Source of the DNA: Reticulascus tulasneorum
Lineage: Eukaryota > Ascomycota > Sordariomycetes > Glomerellales > Reticulascaceae
Length of the DNA stretch: 64,000 nt
Assembly (NCBI GenBank): GCA_001557505.1
Contig: LSAX01000004.1
Location: forward strand, 3,596,001 to 3,660,000
Direction: 5' to 3'
Below the pieces are notes generated by a model, which saw only the letters and a list, made by a program, of their open reading frames with translations, was not told where the DNA came from and did not search any database. Shown one piece after another: positions 57,722 through 64,000 of this stretch. Numbering within the stretch: position 1 is the first letter of the stretch; every line of letters starts with the position of its first letter. A program made the translations under genes and the position numbers.

Positions 57722-58570
57722 ATGGTTTCTAAGCTTTTTGCCTATGGAGAAAGAGTCATGATGTATTCGGTCTTACTGTTGTGCGTGGGCTTTGCTACCC
57801 AAGTATCGGCGGCATGCAGCCGTGCAATCCTCCAGGAGGCCACGGCGGCATATCTTCGAGCACAAGCTGCCGGGCAGCCGACTCTCCTGGCTTTGGCCGG
57901 CAACGTCAGCTATGCGGAAAACGACAAAGCTCTGGATATTAGCAAGGGTATTCTAACCCAGCCTCTTGCTGTGGACTACAACCGTAGCATTCACGATACT
58001 GTCGGTTGCGCAACATTCACGGAGCTGACAGCGGCCACCGCCCAGCATCCATATGTCATTCACACGCGAATACTATTCAGTGACGACAAGATCACTGAGA
58101 TAGAATCGGTTGTAACGGACGAGGGCGATTGGGCGTTCAATGCGACGGGGCACCTCTACTGGAACCAGCAGGAGCAATGGGATGTTATCCCGGAAGACAA
58201 GCGGGACGGCCGCGCCGTCATCAAGGCCGCCGCTGACGCTTACCTGGACCAGTGGGGCGACGCAAGCCTCCCGGTCCCGCTGGGCACGCCTTGCGCCCGG
58301 CTCGAAGGCGGCGCGTACACAGGGCAGAGGAACCCGGCGGCCAACACTTGCAAGATGCCCGCCTTTCCAACGCCGCTCAAGGTGGGGAACCGCCGGTACG
58401 TCATTGACGAGGAACTGGGCGCGATTGACATCTTCAACGGCTTTCCGTGGCTCGAGCGCACGAAACCCGAAGACTCGATGCCCAGCAGCAACTTCATCAA
58501 GGTAGAAGGAGGCTTGATTCGTTTTATTCATGAGATTACTGTGTGTGAGACCCCTCGCTGTGGCAGATGA
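57722..58570 (+). CDS. Secreted DUF8021-type protein
   Basis: 282 residues in a single exon. A hydrophobic segment at 14-30 (MYSVLLLCVGFATQVSAAC) makes a signal peptide cut near VSA-AC; translation may begin at Met13 or Met14 rather than Met1. The mature part has CSRAILQEATAAYLRAQAAG, ALAGNVSYAENDKALDISKG, then TRILFSDDKITEIESVVTDE with a GDWAFNATGHLYW segment, and a C-terminal half with DEELGAIDIFNGFPWLERTKP and FIKVEGGLIRFIHEITVCE. That order is the DUF8021 family, a widespread group of secreted ascomycete proteins of unknown activity. It is convergent with the MFS gene, with 230 bp between stops. Confidence 0.8.
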   Translation: MVSKLFAYGERVMMYSVLLLCVGFATQVSAACSRAILQEATAAYLRAQAAGQPTLLALAGNVSYAENDKALDISKGILTQPLAVDYNRSIHDTVGCATFTELTAATAQHPYVIHTRILFSDDKITEIESVVTDEGDWAFNATGHLYWNQQEQWDVIPEDKRDGRAVIKAAADAYLDQWGDASLPVPLGTPCARLEGGAYTGQRNPAANTCKMPAFPTPLKVGNRRYVIDEELGAIDIFNGFPWLERTKPEDSMPSSNFIKVEGGLIRFIHEITVCETPRCGR

Positions 58571-58803
58571 TGCCCAGCTTGTCTTGAGAGCCATAGGGGG
58601 TGTATTAAGTCACGAAAATGGTTGGAGTGGCATAATATTTATTGCAAAAAGTTTATCGTTCAAGACCGACGCCATAATGTTTTGATGGGTATTCGCCAAG
58701 CCTGAAATTCATATCAAGCCATTTGCTGGAATCTTTCAATGTGGATATTGTGATCATGTGGCCCAAGTTTGACCAGCTGGGGGCTTACACAACTTTGCCG
58801 CCA

Positions 58804-61114
58804 TCAAGCCTCAACTTTCTGTTCCTGTTCTTGTGTGTCTATACCCTTCTTTTTTCTGATATCCTTCCATCCGAGACCGCAAGAAAATACCGCTGCAAAA
58901 GCGGCAGCGCTGCACACCAGATAAAAGACCTTATCGATTCCGTTTGAGTATGTTAAGAGAATCCCATAGAGCTCTGGACTGCCAGGTGGAACCAAAGCAC
59001 GCACAGCCTTGGCTCCTCCACCAGCTGCTAATAAGGCTTTAGGAGATACCGATGGTGCGAGCACTTGGATGTCTGATATTAGGCTCTGTGTGAGAATTGT
59101 AGTGGCGACCACCATGAACACAGCCGCGCTCACGTTCTGAGTAAAGACTAGAACGGCTAGCCCAACGGGAATTTGATCTGCTGGAAGGGTATTCTGAATA
59201 GCTATCATGCTCTGATTTTTGTCAGTTACTCTCTCAACAGAACGACAGAGTAGGACTGGTCTTTGAGTGATGGAGAAGAACTCCTCTCAGAGACTCTGAC
59301 AGGCAATGGTCGCTTACCATCTGCATTGAGGAACCTCGACCAGCCCCCATGAGTATTTGATACCCGATCCATTTACCAGTCTCTGACCCAGGGGTAAACG
59401 TCGATACAAGACCACTACCTATGGCATTGATTGTACTTCCGAACAGAGCCCAAGGCAAGTAGTAGCCCAACTTCGAAACTGGGGCCATTAGTATAATTAC
59501 TCCTAACCAACATAGCTGGAGAACACCCACCTGAAGCTCCTGATATAATGATAAATAATAGCTGGCTCAGAATACTAGGCAGCGAATAAACGCCACTCAT
59601 CGTTGGGCCTACTCCCTTCACTGCCTGGAAGTAGATAGGCAAGAACCCGCTGGCGACATACAAGGTGATTCCCAGGAATGACGCTTGTCCCAGGCTAGCC
59701 CATATGATCCGCTGGCTGACCATCGACCCAGGAATCATGGCTGTTTCTCCGACTCGATGCTCCCAGAACCCGAAAACGACCGCCAACAACCCGGCTCCGC
59801 AGAGTAGTCCAATGATGACGGAATTTTTCCAGGGATACGAACCATCAGCACCAAACTGCAAGGCCAAGAGGAGCATGATGATAGCTGGAGCAAACAGGAC
59901 AAATCCAAATAAATCGAGCTTCGGGATGACCTTGCGAATAAGGGACGCGGAGAATGGTTCTTTCTTTGTAATCTCTGGAACTCGTGTGAAGAGGAGCAGA
60001 AGAGCTGCTAAACCCCCAATCGGGAGATTGATATAAAAGCCTTATGCAAAAGTCAACTAATGATCGAACATATCAGTGTGGATGCAGTCTCCCCAGCTCG
60101 ACTTACACCACCGCCAAATTGTGTACTCAGTTAGAGCACCTATAATAGTTTGGTAGGTTAGCACGTGGAGAACTCCCCGTACTGGGGCATCAGCGCGTGT
60201 TGAAAGCTTACCCCCTAATAGAGGACCAATAATAATACCAATTTGGCCGACTGAAATCCCAATGTCAGCGGCTGTATAGTAGAATACGGTCCTGATGTGA
60301 AGCATCATGCATGCTACACAGATGACTCACTTCCCAGCATAATTCCTGTGTACACTAAACAATATTATTAGCGACGATTGCACCATCAAGTCGTCAGATC
60401 CGTCCGTGATGGTCAATACGCACGCGGTCGCTTCTCCAGTGGGGTTGCCCCCGATATCATGGTCAACGCTCCATTCACGAGACCAGCTCCGCCTAGGCCC
60501 GCAATACTACGGCCGGCAATGAGCATCTTTGATGAGGTTGCGACGCCGCATATGAGAGATCCCAGCTCGAAGACGAACACTGAGAACAGAAAGATCCACT
60601 GTCACCCCGTTAGTATCAAACTGGCAGGGAGGAGTCTCGGCGATCCGGAGGGAGCAGCACCTTTGTACGGAAGTACGTATATATTTTCCCAGTGATAGGT
60701 TGGAAACTAGCGCTGCGAGAGAGTAAGAAGCTGTTCGACGATTTGGACGATGTTGGCTATGGCTTTACCTGGCCAGCTGATACGCCCCCGAATACCAGCC
60801 CACGTCAGGGAGAGAATGGAAGTCGCTCGTGATTTGGGGGATAGCCTAGCGAGGAGTGCTCCAAATCAGTCTGCCAAATCTACCCAGAACAAGCTCATGA
60901 GAATATGGTTTCTCACCGTGCTCAAAATAGATATATCCAGCATGAGGAGGAATACTACCACAGTTGTGCTGGAAAGCACAGCAACTAACTTGAAACCTGT
61001 GAGGTAATCATGGTGCTCTGTATCGATGCTTTCAATAACAGCTGTTGGATTCCCGTCTTTATTTCTTGTTTCGTCAGAATTACCTTCTGCTGGAGGACTG
61101 GGAGTAGCCGTCAT
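58804..61114 (-). CDS. MFS transporter, DHA2 (14-helix) family
   Basis: Ten exons (61114-60917, 60845-60769, 60712-60661, 60598-60424, 60354-60331, 60250-60212, 60139-60107, 60040-59531, 59478-59318, 59211-58804) give 558 residues. Several exons are tiny (24, 39 and 33 nt), yet all phases agree. Features of the drug:H+ antiporter 2 group are LMLDISILSTAIPQITSDFH, then DVGWYSGAYQLASASFQPI, GRSIAGLGGAGLVNGAM, YTGIMLGIGQIGIIIGPLLGG (motif C), [20 protein letters not shown], and GYQILMGAGRGSSMQM. The acidic N-terminus is cytosolic. Its substrate is likely a toxin or metabolite. The Zn2Cys6 gene starting at 63744 is just upstream on the same strand. Confidence 0.92.
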
Positions 61115-61663
61115 GGTGGCCTAACATGCGAATGTCGCAGGGCGTCTGGCGAGGTTCAAGGGGATTCAAGGGACCGCAAAGCAATTTTAAAGATATAGAC
61201 AAATATAGCTGTATCATTGAAAGATGATATAATTCCGTACGATTGATACGCCGTGATGAGATCAGAATGCGCAGTCCAGCTGCTTTTGTGTGGTCTTTGT
61301 TTAATTGGATCGGGTTTGAGCTACCTCAAATCCGGGCGGGCCAGTTCCTGATGCCTGTGGAAGCCCGGCAGGTGAACTGGCGTCGTAATTTACGCCTCAG
61401 CCCCGCAGACTGAGCAGGAAGCATGGCCTGCTTGCTGGGGCCATTATCCAAGTTGCGTATTACGTCGCAGCCTTCATTCAATGAAGTAACCAGTGTAATT
61501 TAGTAGGCGGTGAAATTCTCGAAATATTCCAGGCAGATTAAGTAGAACAGTCTTGTCAATTATACATGTTGTACCACCGCAACAGAAGCTGAAGCGTCCG
61601 TACAATCCCAGAGCCTTGATCTGGCACCAGCTAAACCGGCTATAGCTAAGGGGGGAAAGGCAG
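61115..61663. other. Promoter region of the MFS gene with inverted elements
   Basis: This lies between the stop of the Zn2Cys6 gene and the MFS start. GCCAGTTC (61340-61347) recurs inverted as GAACTGGC (61374-61381). CCGGGC (61332-61337) recurs inverted as GCCCGG (61363-61368). This places two inverted element pairs about 220-265 bp upstream of the transporter. Confidence 0.55.
61332..61381. promoter_or_regulatory. Interleaved inverted repeats upstream of the MFS transporter
   Basis: The arms are ordered A-B-A'-B' (CCGGGC, GCCAGTTC, GCCCGG, GAACTGGC). This is more like two dimer binding sites than a simple hairpin. The neighbouring Zn2Cys6 protein is the obvious candidate binder, by inference only. 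Confidence 0.5.
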
Positions 61664-63744
61664 CTATTCCAGCCATGTTCCAGGCCCATCCCAGTTCGTG
61701 AGAACATCCGTGAAAATCGAATCATCCCACAAGTCCATTTTCGAATAATCCACTGGGTCTTCTCCTCCATCAGCAGTGGCAGATGATACAGACCCATTGG
61801 TCGCCTGCTCAATGCTAGGACGCCACGCAGTGATTGTCTTTCGTAGAGTTTCCGCACCGCTTGCGAACCCACCGTCTGTGGGCACTATTCCATCCTGCTG
61901 TGCCTTCTGGTGAGTTTCCTCAAGTCTAGCTGCCATTCGCGACATATATTCCAGCACGTCGATTGTTGATCTAACTAGCGAACGATCCCATCCTGGATCC
62001 TCGAGCAACGTCAACCTGTAGAGTGTTTGTAGATTTCGGGCGAAGTGAATCATAACTGAGAATGTTATCCCAGCGTATTGAGGAAAGCTGAATGTAAGGA
62101 AATTGTCCAGACAGAGCTTCGCCGATTGCACGCACGAGTGTAAGAACTCAAACCGTCTAAACTGGCTGGCATGGTAGAACGGTGAAGAGTGGTGCGATAA
62201 GAGCGCTAGCTCATATATCATCACCTCTGCATTATAAACATGTGATAGAACAATACCTTAAATATGTCAGCAAGTAGAATAAACCGGACGCGGAAACGGG
62301 AAGTACAGACGGTTCTGGAGAACTTCTGGAAACGCCGCCTTAATCTTGTTTAACGACGCGATCAGTGGGGGGATGTGAAGCCCAGGGGATGAAAGCTGGT
62401 TCGGTTCCTGGGCATGCTGGGCCACCAGGACTATAGCATCGTTTGCAATGATAGATATTCTCGCAATGGCGACCAGGATCTGGTCACCGGGATGGTCACC
62501 TGCTTCGGAGAGCTTCACAGCAGCTTCTTCCATCGAAGGCGACCATCTCATTGAATCGTCTCTGATCAAGTATGAGATGCTATTGGATATTAGCCAAGCG
62601 GAGTCCTGGAAGGCAGATAGAGTGTACTAACGCGAAAGAATTGAGGTAGCACCCAAGAAGAGCCCTTCTGTCTTGGTTGGTGTTGGGGTTGTTACCACTT
62701 GTGAAAATCGGCAAGGCAAACGGCTTCGAGCAATGGGGGCATGAGCACGTTTCGTTACCCCATGGTTTGTTTATGCGTAAGTCGAATACTATAGCCTCTA
62801 TGATGTTTCCCATCATGCGCAGATGTGGTCTGCTACGGGAAAAATAGTGAGCCCTAGGATCATTGTGAGCAAGGCAGTGAAACTGGCGTGAACTTCATGG
62901 TCTCACCAAGACGCATATGTAAGAGTGCCCAGTAGCAAGTCAACACTTCGGTGTCCATCTTCTATTGCTTGCTTAGCCAGTGCCGCGCGTACCTTGGCAG
63001 CAACCTCGGCCTGCTGTCCTGGAGATCTCAGACTGACAGCCAGGATGGTCAGCCACAGAAACGGCTTCTCGCGTTGAAGCTCCTGGGCTGTCACTGAGGC
63101 TGGAAGATAAAGATAGGGCAGAAACGATAGATGGTGAGTTCTGAATGTCTCCAAGCATTCTTCCGCCTTGGCTACAGTTATCTCGTATCTGAATATCGCG
63201 GTCCCTGCTGTACTTGAAGGCCCTGGCGTTATAGAATCGGAATCGGAGCTGCCAGGGGTCAACGCCTGGCGAATCGAAGCGTTCGCCTGCCTAGACCAGT
63301 CGTTGGGAGCCTCTGGAATTGAAACCTCTGGAATTGAATTACAAAGTTTGGTCGGGAACAAGTTGCTAGTGTAAGAAAGGTACGTGTCGCTCTCTTGATC
63401 GGCTCCTGGTGTCTCAGGCGCTGCATTTGGGGTGTGTCGGGAGCGGAGGGCCAACACTAGTTCGCTTACTGTCTCTTCCAGCTGCGCTATTCGTGCATTG
63501 GCAGCCAATTTTTTGGCAGCTCGTCTTCGAACGGCTACCGGGGCGCATTCGCTTCCGAGGCGGTAGCACCTTGGAGATATGTTAATATCGTCGGCAAGGC
63601 AGTCCGCATGGCAGAGGTTGCATACCTTTCGCAGCTACCGCCGGCGCGGGTGATGCATTTGCATTTTGCTCTAGCGCAGTTAGAACAAGCATACCCATAC
63701 GGAGCGGGTGCACCACTCTCGGGAAGTCGAGATGGAGTGTCCAT
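61664..63744 (-). CDS. Zn2Cys6 transcription factor
   Basis: Five exons (63744-63626, 63569-62907, 62853-62632, 62579-62311, 62256-61664) give 621 residues. The zinc cluster has Cys at 20, 23, 30, 38, 41 and 48 (CSNCARAKCKC... CERCYRLGSEC), and the intron falls inside it after CE. A basic and coiled segment follows: RRRAAKKLAANARIAQLEET. The regulatory domain contains HHLSFLPYLYLPASVTAQEL, ISYLIRDDSMRWSPSMEEAAVKL and EVMIYELALLSHHSSP, the usual helical fungal TF region. The last intron uses a GTCTGT donor, chosen because it alone keeps the frame. The acidic C-terminus DLWDDSIFTDVLTNWDG may be the activation segment. It probably controls the adjacent MFS gene. Confidence 0.88.
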
Positions 63745-64000
63745 CAGGGCGAATCCTAACGGGTGACCTTGGACTGCTGGCACCAATCTTGTGGGTGGCC
63801 AGTCTCGCTGCACTGTGCCTTTTCGGCTAGTGACTATTTCACTCAGCGGTAATCAGTCCGGGCATTTGACGTCGAAATCCGGCCTGATGAAGGGGAGGAT
63901 AAAAGGAAATGAAACCCCGATCTCCGATTGTTTTTATGTTTGATGTAAGTGCGGAATTGAGTGCGAACGAACCCCGCTGACGTTGATGGTGTGTCGGGAT
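63745..64000. other. Upstream region of the Zn2Cys6 gene
   Basis: The window ends here; no gene is seen in it. Confidence 0.5.

Noticed and set aside
47834..63744. Secondary-metabolite gene cluster (MDR reductase, MFS, Zn2Cys6 factor)
   Set aside because: No polyketide synthase, NRPS, terpene cyclase, DMAT synthase or P450 is present within the window.

Overview
The window is fungal nuclear DNA, almost certainly from a filamentous ascomycete (Pezizomycotina). Genes are monocistronic and lie on both strands. They are interrupted by short introns of about 50-110 nt with GTRNGT-like donors and CTRAC-like branch sites. The gene families are typical of that group: an HET-domain protein, a Zn2Cys6 regulator, an RTA1-like protein, DUF1996, DUF8021 and a DHA2-type MFS transporter. 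I cannot name the genus.

Positions 1-23 kb look like a conserved core region. In order they hold a large Ser/Pro-rich single-pass membrane protein, a pICln (methylosome) homologue, a small coiled-coil protein, a DUF1996 secreted protein, a 5.5-kb gene-poor stretch, an auxilin/Swa2-like UBA-TPR-J protein, the ERAD E2 enzyme Ubc7, an Mmc1-like mitochondrial protein, and the spliceosomal protein SmD3. A gene at 21.9-22.9 kb appears broken by two one-base shifts.

Positions 23-47 kb mix housekeeping and accessory genes: an aldo-keto reductase divergent from a bZIP regulator, a secreted NTF2-like protein, a cysteine-rich defensin-like peptide, an RTA1-like membrane protein, an intracellular-type GH18 enzyme, a nine-exon RecQ helicase, an AIF/AMID-like flavoprotein, and an HET protein whose reading frame shifts near its 3' end.

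Positions 46-64 kb are accessory in character: four predicted secreted proteins or small proteins of unknown function, a Gly/His-rich small protein, an F-box protein, an MDR dehydrogenase, a DUF8021 secreted protein, and finally a DHA2 MFS transporter with a Zn2Cys6 regulator just upstream on the same strand, a usual arrangement for an efflux or uptake module. No polyketide synthase, NRPS, terpene cyclase, transposase, CRISPR array, rRNA gene or convincing tRNA gene was seen. Exon boundaries were assigned by hand from splice signals and frame continuity; every multi-exon model given closes to a whole number of codons. The most noteworthy items are the defensin-like peptide (31.3 kb), three apparent single-base frame breaks in two genes, several perfect palindromes in promoters, and the TF-MFS pair.
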